Virus record (IMG/VR): IMGVR_UViG_3300042560_001229
Coordinates: 1-64,000 of that record
From: a virus
Length of the DNA: 64,000 bases
Direction: 5' to 3' (one strand)
Positions 55,264 through 62,781 of the stretch are shown piece by piece. The notes under the pieces were generated by a model that had not been told where the DNA came from, made no database searches, and saw only the letters and a program-made list of their open reading frames with translations. The translations under genes were made by a program, and so were the position numbers. Position 1 is the stretch's first letter, and every line of letters begins with the position of its first letter.

Positions 55264-55832
55264 ACCAGACGCCGTGGGTCATCCGCACCGTGGCCGTCAA
55301 GGCCACAACTTCTGAGCCGGTGCCCAAGGCCGACTGGCGCAAGGGCACGGTGCGGCGTTACTCTATGGTAGAGCCGGGTGAGTATAGCATTGTGGAGAAA
55401 CCCGGCCTCGTCCATCGCAGCGGTTGGTTCGGCATTGTGAAGGGAGAGAACACGCTAACCCATATCCCTACCGGGAGGGGTTTGAACATTGGCCACCGGC
55501 TGAACCATGAGCAGTGCAAACGATACGGGGAATGGCTGGCTGAGTTGGAGCCGAATGAGGCGTTCTGGAACCGGAACATGGAGAGTTGGGATGATGAGAA
55601 GATAGGCAGGCGCAAACGTCCCTTTCGTAAGACGCTGACTGACTACCTGTATTGGCTGACCACCGATGACCCCTGCTGTGAGCCAGCAGCCTGTGAGTTC
55701 TGCCAAGGCACCGGAGCCGCTGGCGAGTGGAGCACGAATGTATTTGGCGAATGGGTATGGCAGTGCGTTGGTGTCCCATGCTCACTCTGCAACGGATTGG
55801 GTGTAACTCCGGCACACAATGAGGGTCTTTAG
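55260..55832 (+). CDS. Hypothetical protein with DnaJ-type zinc-finger motif
   Basis: Encodes 190 residues. The C-terminal CEFCQGTGAAGEW...CVGVPCSLCNGLG contains CxxCxGxG-type repeats like the DnaJ zinc-finger. The N-terminal part has RSGWFGIVKGENTLTHIPTG, RGLNIGH. No J domain. Metal-binding adaptor is possible; function unknown. Confidence 0.55.
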   Translation: MNQTPWVIRTVAVKATTSEPVPKADWRKGTVRRYSMVEPGEYSIVEKPGLVHRSGWFGIVKGENTLTHIPTGRGLNIGHRLNHEQCKRYGEWLAELEPNEAFWNRNMESWDDEKIGRRKRPFRKTLTDYLYWLTTDDPCCEPAACEFCQGTGAAGEWSTNVFGEWVWQCVGVPCSLCNGLGVTPAHNEGL

Positions 55833-55941
55833 AAGTGAGTTTTCCTTGGCCAAAAAGAGTCCTCCTAGTTGTTTTGGTGGCCTTTCCCACCATCCACCCT
55901 CTTGTGAGCGCAAACGATGGTTTCCAGCGAAATGAGTCTTT

Positions 55942-56001
55942 TTTGCAACTGTTGCAAAATAATCGTTGACGATGAATCGGTTTTGCACTAAGTTCGTGGC
56001 C
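55942..56001 (+). promoter_or_regulatory. Palindrome plus leaderless-type promoter P15
   Basis: TTTTGCAAC-T-GTTGCAAAA is centred at 55950. TTGACG is at 55966 with ATGAATCGGT; the -10 TAAGTT is at 55989-55994; predicted start 56001; ATG at 56002. The upstream gap (55833-55941) has no gene and resembles the region before P8. Confidence 0.75.
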
Positions 56002-56346
56002 ATGAGCAAATACACCCCGATCAGTGAAGACCAAATGGATGCCGTATTTCAGCCCGCAAAGGGCTGGACGAAGACCGCCACCCAAAACGGGCACGGCGAG
56101 TTCGTGTATCAGTATCGCACCAACTTCAACCCGGCCTTCGTCGTGAAGGTCTATTCGTCCGTGTCGGCCAGCCGTCAGGTCAGCCGCAAGGTGGGTCTGG
56201 ATGCCATCCGGGTCTGCGCGGTGAACACTGTGACCGACCGTGGCCTTATCAAATCCGCCCGCATCCACCGCACCGCTGGCTGGGAAGCCCGCGTGCGGGA
56301 GCGCGTCCTCGCCACCCTCACCGCCCTTAAAGCCCGCCGCGCATGA
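56002..56346 (+). CDS. Hypothetical protein
   Basis: Encodes 114 residues. A beta-rich core (VYQYRTNFNPAFVVKVYSSV, KVGLDAIRVCAVNT) is followed by a basic helix (ARVRERVLATLTALKARRA). It resembles small phage nucleic-acid-associated proteins in layout, but no family is certain. Start set by P15. Confidence 0.55.
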   Translation: MSKYTPISEDQMDAVFQPAKGWTKTATQNGHGEFVYQYRTNFNPAFVVKVYSSVSASRQVSRKVGLDAIRVCAVNTVTDRGLIKSARIHRTAGWEARVRERVLATLTALKARRA

Positions 56347-56474
56347 AAGACGCAATCTCCAAGCAAGTCGGCCCGCCCTACTCCACCAGCCGCTCGTTCG
56401 AGAAGGCCATGAAGAAGCGCACCCATAAGAAACGCCGTCAGGAAGGCCGCAAAGCCTGCACGAAAAATCTCTGA
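56343..56474 (+). CDS. Small very basic protein
   Basis: Encodes 43 residues; starts by ATGA overlap. FEKAMKKRTHKKRRQEGRKA is highly basic and could bind nucleic acid. The stop is one base before promoter P16. Confidence 0.5.
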   Translation: MKDAISKQVGPPYSTSRSFEKAMKKRTHKKRRQEGRKACTKNL

Positions 56475-56548
56475 TTGACTACGAATCAGTCAGCAGCTAC
56501 CTTTCCACTTCACCGCAGTTACAACCGCAAACCATAGAAATCGAAGAT
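56475..56548 (+). promoter_or_regulatory. Promoter P16 with a short 5' leader
   Basis: TTGACT at 56475 with ACGAATCAGT; the -10 TACCTT is at 56498-56503. Unlike most, the ATG (56549) is ~39 bases after the predicted start. The leader contains TTCACCGCAGTTACAACC (56509-56526), shared with P17. Confidence 0.7.
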
Positions 56549-58177
56549 ATGAGCAAACCGCAGATTACATCGGCTCGACAGAGCTACATTGACCAGCTTG
56601 ACCTGCTCTCGGCAGCAGCCGTGGGTGTCGTGCTGACTCGCACCCGCGAACCGCACCGGGCCGAGGAAGCCATCAAGGAGTGGACGTTCACGAAGAAGCG
56701 TTCCTTCAAAAGCTGGAACGCCGTGCGCGGCTGGAAGGAGTCCAAGCCCGACATGCGTGCCACCGTGCCCCCGCCTGACAAGGTGACGGACTTCTACCTC
56801 GCCCTCCAGAAGATCGCTGATGTCGCCGGGAACGGTGCCGCAGCGTGGCAGGACATCACGCTTGTCGCCCACTACCCGCATTGGAATCTGGCCAAGTCTC
56901 CGGCGCAGATGCAGTTGCTCAAGGAATACAGCCGCGACTTCACGGAGACGAAGCAACGGCTCGTCCTGCTCGTGCCCGAGGCATTCGTCCTCCCGCCCGA
57001 GTTGCAGAACGACATCGCCGTGCTCGACTTCGGCCTCCCCTACCGGGACGAGTTGCGCGAGATTTACGATAACGTGATGGATGCGTCCAAGGAAGTCAGC
57101 GGGCACTCGGCACCCTATAACGAGGACGAGATTGGCACGCTGCTCGGTTCCGGTGCGGGCATGACCGAGGCCGAGTTTGAAATGGCTCTGAGCAAGGCGA
57201 TTCTCACCCATAAGGAGAAGTGGCCGAAGGTGCCGGTGAAGGACATGAACCGGGTGCTGCTCGAAGCGAAGACCGATGTGGTCAAGCGTTCGGAGATTCT
57301 CGAACTCATGGACATCGTGGATATGAAGGAAGTCGGCGGTCTGGACTTGGCGAAGGATTGGATTGCCAAGCGCAAGCGTTGCTTCACTCAGGAGGCCACC
57401 GACTTCGGAGTTGACCGTCCCAAGGGCATCGCCGCCATCGGGCCTCCCGGCACCGGCAAGAGCCTGTTCGCCAAGGCACTGGCTGGCCTGCTCTCAGTCC
57501 CTCTTATCAAGTTCGATGTGAGCAAGGTGTTCGGCTCGCTGGTGGGGCAGACGGAGACGAAAACGCATTCCGCCCTCATGCAATGCGATGCGATGGCCCC
57601 ATGCGTGGTGCTCATTGACGAAGTGGATAAGGCGGGCATTGACCCGAGGCAGGGCGGCGGTGACTCCGGCACCAGCAAACGGGTCATCGGGAAAATCCTG
57701 ACGCACATGCAGGAGAGCAAAGCACCGATCTTTTGGGTGCTCACTGCCAACCGCGTGGATGGGCTTCCGCCCGAGTTGCTCCGCAAGGGACGACTGGACG
57801 AAGTGTTCGCCATTCTTCCGCCGAACAAGGTGGAGCGCATGGAAATCGTTAAGATTCACCTTCGCAAGCGCAAGCAAGACCCGAGCAAGATGAAGGACTT
57901 GTCCTTGGTCGTGGACGCCAGCGAGGGCTTCGTCTCTGCGGAACTGGAAGGTGCCGTCAAGGACGCTGTGATTGAGGCGTTCACGGAGGGCACGGAAGTC
58001 ACCGGGGCCATGATCGCGGAACAGTTGAAGGGCATGAAGCCCATCAGCGTGGCCTTCGCCGACGACTTTAATGCGATGAAGGAGTGGGCTGCCAATAACG
58101 CACGCATGGCCAGCACGCAGGACGAAGTGGACGAGACTGTGCAATTCCGTCCCCGGCGTCGTAGGATGGAGCAGTAA
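56549..58177 (+). CDS. Ycf46-type AAA ATPase
   Basis: Encodes 542 residues. The N-terminal ~250 residues fit the regulatory part of Ycf46-like proteins. The AAA core has GPPGTGKSLFAKALAG (Walker A, ~297), VVLIDEVDKAG (Walker B, ~352), WVLTANRVDGLPPELL (sensor 1) and RKGRLDEVF (Arg finger). A winged C-terminus ends RPRRRRMEQ. Role in phages unknown. It shares an unusual leader with the DUF1257 gene at 59962. Confidence 0.85.
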   Translation: MSKPQITSARQSYIDQLDLLSAAAVGVVLTRTREPHRAEEAIKEWTFTKKRSFKSWNAVRGWKESKPDMRATVPPPDKVTDFYLALQKIADVAGNGAAAWQDITLVAHYPHWNLAKSPAQMQLLKEYSRDFTETKQRLVLLVPEAFVLPPELQNDIAVLDFGLPYRDELREIYDNVMDASKEVSGHSAPYNEDEIGTLLGSGAGMTEAEFEMALSKAILTHKEKWPKVPVKDMNRVLLEAKTDVVKRSEILELMDIVDMKEVGGLDLAKDWIAKRKRCFTQEATDFGVDRPKGIAAIGPPGTGKSLFAKALAGLLSVPLIKFDVSKVFGSLVGQTETKTHSALMQCDAMAPCVVLIDEVDKAGIDPRQGGGDSGTSKRVIGKILTHMQESKAPIFWVLTANRVDGLPPELLRKGRLDEVFAILPPNKVERMEIVKIHLRKRKQDPSKMKDLSLVVDASEGFVSAELEGAVKDAVIEAFTEGTEVTGAMIAEQLKGMKPISVAFADDFNAMKEWAANNARMASTQDEVDETVQFRPRRRRMEQ

Positions 58178-58256
58178 CAGTCGCCACAAATGACCACCAC
58201 GTTGCGAATGACCCTCTACCCATACCAATCCACCAGAATGAAAGGAGCAGCCCACC

Positions 58257-58880
58257 ATGCCACTGATTAGCACGATGACCGGAAGCGAAACCGTAGCCGA
58301 TGGCTTTGCCAAGGTGTTCGCCTTCCATGTAACCCGCGAGGCTGAGACTTTCATCGGCCAAGCAGCCAAGACGGGGGAGAAGGTTAGGGCGGTTGGCAGT
58401 CCCGTCAGGGAAAGCGCCGTGGCTGGCATCCGTCAGGAGATAGGAGGGTCTTGGGTGATGCAGTCGTTCGAGGTTGAGGACGATGAAATCATCAAGGTGT
58501 TTGCCCAGCGCAGGAACGCATGGAACAAGCTGATCGTGGCCGCGCAGCTTCTCCTGCTATGCCGCACCACCGGCCCGCTGACCCGCATCACCATCCCTCT
58601 ACTCAACCGTCCCGGCAAGAGCCGGTTCACGGAGGCGGTGATGCAGGGCCGGTTTGAAGTCGTCACCCCGCAGGAGGCGTTTGAGCGACATGGCATCACC
58701 GTCCCGCCGCACTTCATGCGGTTCTACCATCCGAGTTCGCAGCAGTCGGTGTTCAACGTCACGCAAGTCGAAGCGGCCAGTTCGGTGAAGCAGAAGATCG
58801 TGGCCACCATCACCAAGGCCGATGACGGAGCCACCGTGGTTGTCCGTTCGGTGAAACGTCGGAGGGCATTCGAGCTATGA
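58257..58880 (+). CDS. Hypothetical protein with basic-FEL tail
   Basis: Encodes 207 residues. AAQLLLLCRTTGPLTRITIP and IKVFAQRRNAWNKLIV are prominent; no domain recognised. It ends VKRRRAFEL, the shared C-terminal tail type. AAAGGAGCAGCCC precedes the ATG. A 26-codon frame at 58190-58270 overlaps its start and is probably not a gene. Downstream of the AAA ATPase in the same operon. Confidence 0.55.
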   Translation: MPLISTMTGSETVADGFAKVFAFHVTREAETFIGQAAKTGEKVRAVGSPVRESAVAGIRQEIGGSWVMQSFEVEDDEIIKVFAQRRNAWNKLIVAAQLLLLCRTTGPLTRITIPLLNRPGKSRFTEAVMQGRFEVVTPQEAFERHGITVPPHFMRFYHPSSQQSVFNVTQVEAASSVKQKIVATITKADDGATVVVRSVKRRRAFEL

Positions 58881-59326
58881 GTCAGTCATCCGATAACAAG
58901 AAGTGGCGGCAGAACGTGCCATCAAACATCGGCATGTTGGGGCTGCTTGTTCCGCCGAAGGTCAAGACCAGTCTGCCGAAGCCTTACCAATACGAGGCAC
59001 CGATTGCTGCGGTGCAGGACATGGTGCGACAGTTGAAGATCGAGGAGAAATCTGATCGCAAGTTGCAGTGCTACCTTGTTGCCACCAAGCCAGTCAGCAA
59101 GGGTATCCGACTGACCATCTTCATGCTCGGCTATCAGCCCGGACTGTGTGGAGAGAGTGGGACTGGTGCAGGGTTGGATAAGTCTCAATGGGAGGCCATG
59201 ACCGGCACTGTGCGGATGATTCTGGAGCACGACTTGGGCAAGGTGCCTCTCTATGTCGAGCCGTGGCGCAAGGGGAAGAAGTTTCAAGCCCGCTTCGAGA
59301 CTTACATCAAATACTCAGAACTATGA
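58877..59326 (+). CDS. Hypothetical protein
   Basis: Encodes 149 residues. PSNIGMLGLLVPPKVKTSLP and AGLDKSQWEAMTGTVRMILE are helical or loop segments with no motif known to me. ATGA overlaps both sides. Part of the AAA operon. Confidence 0.5.
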   Translation: MSQSSDNKKWRQNVPSNIGMLGLLVPPKVKTSLPKPYQYEAPIAAVQDMVRQLKIEEKSDRKLQCYLVATKPVSKGIRLTIFMLGYQPGLCGESGTGAGLDKSQWEAMTGTVRMILEHDLGKVPLYVEPWRKGKKFQARFETYIKYSEL

Positions 59327-59535
59327 CCACCCGCGACCAGTTTGTAGCCTACGTTGACCGGATGGATGCGCGGCAGCGGTTCTCGGACTTATACACCCGC
59401 CCCGTCGAGGAGTATCTCACCGAGTATTGTGGGTCGGCGCAGGAGGCTGAGGATGCTTCGGACGGCGAGAAGCAACTGTGGCAGAGCATCTGCAACGATT
59501 TGGGGCTTCCCTTCCCACCAGAGGACGAAGCATGA
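59323..59535 (+). CDS. Hypothetical acidic 70-residue protein
   Basis: Acidic and helical (EEYLTEYCGSAQEAEDASDG). Starts by ATGA overlap. Not recognised. Confidence 0.5.
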   Translation: MTTRDQFVAYVDRMDARQRFSDLYTRPVEEYLTEYCGSAQEAEDASDGEKQLWQSICNDLGLPFPPEDEA

Positions 59536-59840
59536 GCAAGAACCAAGTGCTTGTGCCGATGGAGACAATGTGCCCGACCTGCCCGTTCCGGCCCGAGGGC
59601 TATACCGAAGTTCGCAGCCTGCTGGTTGAACGTGCGACGAGCGAGGCGACACCCATCTGCCACTCGACCGGGGACACAGAGATTGTCCCTCCAGAAGATC
59701 GGCTGGACGCCAACCCAAGGGCGTGCCGGGGTGCGCGGAATCTGCAACTGCAACGCTTTGCCAAGATGGGGTTCATCACCGCCCCGACTGACGAGGCATG
59801 GTTTGCCAAGTGCAAGGAAATGGGACTCCCGACACCGTGA
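59532..59840 (+). CDS. CxxCPF cysteine-rich protein, paralog 3
   Basis: Encodes 102 residues. TMCPTCPFRPEGYTEV, ATPICHSTGD and ACRGARNLQLQRFAKMGF repeat the CxxCPF, CH, C.GA order of the genes at 5571 and 20095. Metal binding likely. It closes the operon before P17. Confidence 0.6.
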   Translation: MSKNQVLVPMETMCPTCPFRPEGYTEVRSLLVERATSEATPICHSTGDTEIVPPEDRLDANPRACRGARNLQLQRFAKMGFITAPTDEAWFAKCKEMGLPTP

Positions 59841-59842
59841 CC

Positions 59843-59961
59843 TTTGAAACTGTTGCAAAATCTTTTTGAAAATTTCGGATTGACCACGAATCAGTCATGG
59901 TCTAAGTTTCAGTTCACCGCAGCTACAACCCGCCCAACAGGGCACAGCAGAAACAGACAGT
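59843..59961 (+). promoter_or_regulatory. Palindrome plus promoter P17 with a short leader
   Basis: TTTGAAAC-T-GTTGCAAA is centred at 59851, 29 bp upstream of TTGACC at 59880 (ACGAATCAGT). The -10 TAAGTT is at 59903-59908. The ATG (59962) is ~47 bases after the predicted start. The leader has TTCACCGCAGCTACAACC (59913-59930), near-identical to P16. Confidence 0.7.
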
Positions 59962-60402
59962 ATGAGTAAAACGACCACCATTAACAAAGTCCCGATTCGG
60001 GACATCGCCGCCCTGCATTCCGCAGCGACGGACTTGAAGAACGCCGGAGTGAATTGCTCCCTCGTTGCCAACACCGGATGCCGCCTCTGGTATTCGGAGC
60101 AGCAGTGCGCCTACGTGCTCAAGCTGCCTGACTGCCAGTTCGACCTTGGCATCGTCAAGAACGGGGATGGCACCTATTCCACCGTGACCGATCTGCACGC
60201 CGGTTTGGTGTCCCGGCAGATTGGGCAGACCGCCCCGCCGTCCTGTGGCTTCACGCCCGAGGAGTTGGCCATCGGCAAGTTCATGCAGGAGTATGGCAAG
60301 CACGCCGCCATCAATGCCGCAATGGAGGCAGGCCACCAAGTAAGCGGCTGCTACCTTGACGAGCAAGGCGAGTATCAGTTGGAACTCGAAGTCACCCTCT
60401 AA
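59962..60402 (+). CDS. DUF1257 (Ycf35-like) protein
   Basis: Encodes 146 residues. VPIRDIAALHSAATDLKNAG, AYVLKLPDCQFDLGIVKNGD, GTYSTVTDL, then a final AINAAMEAGHQVSGCYLDEQ, GEYQLELEVTL agrees with the DUF1257 layout. In cyanobacteria and some phages DUF1257, DUF2997 and Ycf46-type ATPases tend to occur near each other. The shared leader with the AAA gene supports joint function. Biochemical role unknown. Confidence 0.75.
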   Translation: MSKTTTINKVPIRDIAALHSAATDLKNAGVNCSLVANTGCRLWYSEQQCAYVLKLPDCQFDLGIVKNGDGTYSTVTDLHAGLVSRQIGQTAPPSCGFTPEELAIGKFMQEYGKHAAINAAMEAGHQVSGCYLDEQGEYQLELEVTL

Positions 60403-60434
60403 CCGCAACACCGAACCAGAAAGAAACCACCAGT

Positions 60435-60632
60435 ATGCCGAAAATCCGAGTCACCATCAATAAAGTCGGGGGAGTCAAAGCCGAGGGCGAAGGGTTCGTC
60501 CAAGGCCAGTGCCATACGAGCATGGCTCCCATCCTCTCCGTGTTCAGCGGAGGCACCGGAATCCAAACGTCCGAGGAGAAGCCGGACTTGAACGTGCTGG
60601 ACGAAGGCGAGCACGAGCACATCGCCCTCTAG
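60435..60632 (+). CDS. DUF2997-like protein
   Basis: Encodes 65 residues. KIRVTINKVGGVKAEGEGFV, then C and a final EEKPDLNVL agrees with the small DUF2997 family (beta hairpin plus Cys-containing helix). Direct neighbour of DUF1257, the usual arrangement. Confidence 0.7.
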   Translation: MPKIRVTINKVGGVKAEGEGFVQGQCHTSMAPILSVFSGGTGIQTSEEKPDLNVLDEGEHEHIAL

Positions 60633-60635
60633 GTC

Positions 60636-61007
60636 ATGGGAAAGCAACTCATTACCATTGGCGTAGGCGGGTCGTTGACCGGCCTGCAAATGAAGAAAGG
60701 CGCGGGGCTGGACTTACGGAAGTTCGGCCCCGCCGCCATCGTCCGCTCGACCGAAATCGAATGGGACGAGGAACAGCAAAAGTGGTTCGTCCACTTTCTC
60801 CAAGGGCAGCGCAAGGACACCGTGCTGACGCGCACTGACTTCCATGAGTATGTCGTCCCTCCTATCCACCAGACGGTAGGGGAGGCCAAGCTGAACGGAT
60901 GGAAGTGGCAGGATGCCATGCTCTACTCGGATTACGAGGATGCCGTCGCCGCCGAAGTCGCCGCCATTCAAGCCATGCGGAAGAAGCATGGGAAGGAGTT
61001 CGTATGA
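60636..61007 (+). CDS. Hypothetical phage protein
   Basis: Encodes 123 residues. QLITIGVGGSLTGLQMKKGA, GLDLRKFGPAAIVRSTEIEW, DEEQQKWFVHF is a small beta domain with no known function. Three bases after the previous stop. It belongs to the DUF1257 operon. Confidence 0.55.
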   Translation: MGKQLITIGVGGSLTGLQMKKGAGLDLRKFGPAAIVRSTEIEWDEEQQKWFVHFLQGQRKDTVLTRTDFHEYVVPPIHQTVGEAKLNGWKWQDAMLYSDYEDAVAAEVAAIQAMRKKHGKEFV

Positions 61008-61735
61008 GCGTGGAGTTCAAGACGCTCATGGGCACCACCATCCCAAGGGAAGCTGTGCCGATCTTTCTGTTCAAGGACGGCACGCACTGGTGCGCGGTGC
61101 GTCCTGACTTCATCAACTTGCATGAGAGCATCGCCGGATTCGGTGTCACGCAAGGTGAGGCTGTGATGAATCTGGAAAGTAACGAGGCCATCGCACCGAG
61201 AACGGTTGTGCAGCCTGACGGCTCGGCGCTGGGGGAGATTCCTCCGGTTGAGGATACCGGCCTGTTCGGCGGAGTCATTCCCGAAGGAGCCACTGACATC
61301 ACGCTAGAGCAGCAGGCCGTGCTGGACGCCATACTGCCGGAGCCACCTAACCCTGCCTACCGCACTACGGTTCGTATCGTTACCTCGATGGGGAGTCTTG
61401 CCTTGGACTATGACGGGCCGGTTCGGTTCCAGCACGGAGTCACCGATGCTGATGAAGGTGAGTTGCGAGCCATCCTGCAACCCGGCAGGCATGAGTTCGT
61501 GGTCATCACCCGGCCTTATGCTCCCGATGTCGAAGCTGAGGAAAAGCCCGACGCCGAGGGCTGGTATAACTTGCAGACCCAAAGCAAGATGCCGGAGCCT
61601 CGCGTGGCGGTGCAAGTCAAAGGGCACTTAGGGGATGACACGGTCGGCGTCACCTACTGGTCGCATAAAATGGGCGACTGGATGTGCAGCGGCGACCCGA
61701 CGCACTGGCGTCCCATTCCTCCAGAAAAAGTGTAG
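61004..61735 (+). CDS. Protein with DUF551-like C-terminus
   Basis: Encodes 243 residues. The C-terminal stretch VAVQVKGHLGDDTVGVTYWS, HKMGDWMCSGDPTHWRPIPP fits DUF551-like phage proteins (ending in HW.P.P). Upstream parts are beta-rich and unassigned. AAGGAGTTCGT precedes the ATG, which overlaps the preceding stop. Confidence 0.6.
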   Translation: MSVEFKTLMGTTIPREAVPIFLFKDGTHWCAVRPDFINLHESIAGFGVTQGEAVMNLESNEAIAPRTVVQPDGSALGEIPPVEDTGLFGGVIPEGATDITLEQQAVLDAILPEPPNPAYRTTVRIVTSMGSLALDYDGPVRFQHGVTDADEGELRAILQPGRHEFVVITRPYAPDVEAEEKPDAEGWYNLQTQSKMPEPRVAVQVKGHLGDDTVGVTYWSHKMGDWMCSGDPTHWRPIPPEKV

Positions 61736-61748
61736 CAGTGGGGAAACC

Positions 61749-61776
61749 GGAGAAGGGGTGTCACAGCCCCTTCTCC
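61749..61776 (+). terminator. Hairpin after the operon end
   Basis: GGAGAAGGGG and CCCCTTCTCC form a perfect 10-bp stem with an 8-base loop. Only GCGTCCTTG follows, not a clean T-run, so termination efficiency is uncertain. Confidence 0.5.
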
Positions 61777-61824
61777 GCGTCCTTGCCCTCCAGACCACCC
61801 AACCCCCACCCGGCACCGGAAAAC

Positions 61825-61848
61825 GATTCCTACGCCATCCTCAGCGCA
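61825..61848 (+). repeat. Gene-end repeat, copy 3
   Basis: GATTCCTACGCCATCCTCAG plus CGCA follows CACCCAACCCCCACCC, as at 1994 and 21954. Nearby, at 61857, ATGAAATTCCACCC resembles the MKST start unit without its promoter. Confidence 0.45.
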
Positions 61849-61878
61849 CCATTTTGATGAAATTCCACCCTTCCCACC

Positions 61879-62220
61879 ATGCCCATTCAAGAAAACGCCT
61901 GTGACTGTCCGCACTGCCGAGCCATGTGCCAGAGTCCCTGCATAGGGACGCCCGAGGACATCGCCCGATTGATTGCCGCAGGGCACCGGGACAAACTCGC
62001 TCCGACCCTCTACGCGCCGCTCCTCGACTACGGCGTTCCGCCTGTGAGCATGGTGGCTCCACTCAAGACTGAGAAGGGCTGTGTCTTTCGCACCGAGGAA
62101 GGTCTGTGTTCGTTGCACGCCAGCGGACTGAAACCGTTGGAGGGTAAGCTGGCCTCGTGCAAGCACACGCCCAAGGAATCCCTCATGGTCATCGCGGCAG
62201 TAACGAAGACATGGCTGTGA
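61879..62220 (+). CDS. Cysteine-cluster (YkgJ-like) protein
   Basis: Encodes 113 residues with Cys in CDCPHCRAMCQSPCIGTPED, then GCVFRTEEGLCSLHASGLKP and KLASCKH. The spacing resembles YkgJ-type cysteine clusters that bind zinc or an iron-sulfur centre. The biological role is unclear. No clear promoter; it follows the gene-end repeat. Confidence 0.6.
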   Translation: MPIQENACDCPHCRAMCQSPCIGTPEDIARLIAAGHRDKLAPTLYAPLLDYGVPPVSMVAPLKTEKGCVFRTEEGLCSLHASGLKPLEGKLASCKHTPKESLMVIAAVTKTWL

Positions 62221-62253
62221 GCACACGCAATAGGGACGGTGAGAAAGTAGCCA

Positions 62254-62290
62254 TTGACAACGAAACGTCCTCTCTGATAGCGTCTTACCC
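62254..62290 (+). promoter_or_regulatory. Leaderless-type promoter P18 (no palindrome)
   Basis: TTGACA at 62254 with ACGAAACGTC; the -10 GATAGC or ATAGCG is near 62276-62282; predicted start about 62289; ATG at 62291. Confidence 0.6.
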
Positions 62291-62632
62291 ATGAAGAAAG
62301 ACATCGAAAAGTATCTGATACCGGGCGACCGTCCGCTGGTCATCCTTCCCGAACTGGCTAGGGAGTTGGGTTTGGAGCAGGCGGTGGTTTTGCAACAGTT
62401 GCATTGGCTGCTGAGGGACGAGCGCAACGGCAAATTGCTGAAAGATGGGAAGCGGTGGGTGTTCAACACTTACGAGGATTGGGTGAAGAATTACTTCGTG
62501 TGGATGAGCGAGCGCACCCTCCGCAGAGTGTTCACAGAACTGGAGACGCTGGGTGCCATTGAGTCGTGCCAGCCCGAAGGTGGTATCTCCCGGCGCAAAT
62601 ACTACCGAATGCTGATAGGAGGAACGAAGTGA
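62291..62632 (+). CDS. Replication initiator-type winged-helix protein
   Basis: Encodes 113 residues. LARELGLEQAVVLQQLHWLL matches the N-terminal GLNEAIVLQQIHYWL pattern of phage replication organisers. MSERTLRRVFTELETLGAIE, then RRKYYRM, looks like a winged helix. The in-frame palindrome (centre 62397) encodes the LQQL part. It probably starts the phage replication operon with its own promoter P18. Confidence 0.65.
   Translation: MKKDIEKYLIPGDRPLVILPELARELGLEQAVVLQQLHWLLRDERNGKLLKDGKRWVFNTYEDWVKNYFVWMSERTLRRVFTELETLGAIESCQPEGGISRRKYYRMLIGGTK
62389..62405 (+). repeat. Intragenic palindrome site
   Basis: TTTGCAAC-A-GTTGCATT is centred at 62397, in frame as VLQQLH in the replication-type gene. 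Confidence 0.55.
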
Positions 62633-62781
62633 GAAACCATGTGGCCATTTTGGACGCATCCACCGGCCATCCTGACCGCTTCCTCATGCGGCCAATTTGG
62701 ACGGTTCCTATAACAAGAAGGACTGCAAGCATCACCGACAAGAACTGCTCGCGCAGACGCGAGGTAGGAGGGCTATGCTGA
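62629..62781 (+). CDS. Possible 50-residue protein
   Basis: A GTG overlapping the previous stop (GTGA) opens a frame ending at 62779-62781 and overlapping the next ATG. It has no recognised features and could be a coupling ORF only. Confidence 0.3.
   Translation: MRNHVAILDASTGHPDRFLMRPIWTVPITRRTASITDKNCSRRREVGGLC

Noticed and set aside
58190-58270. A 26-codon gene between the AAA ATPase and the next gene
   Set aside because: No ribosome-binding site, no promoter and no features; it only overlaps the better start at 58257.
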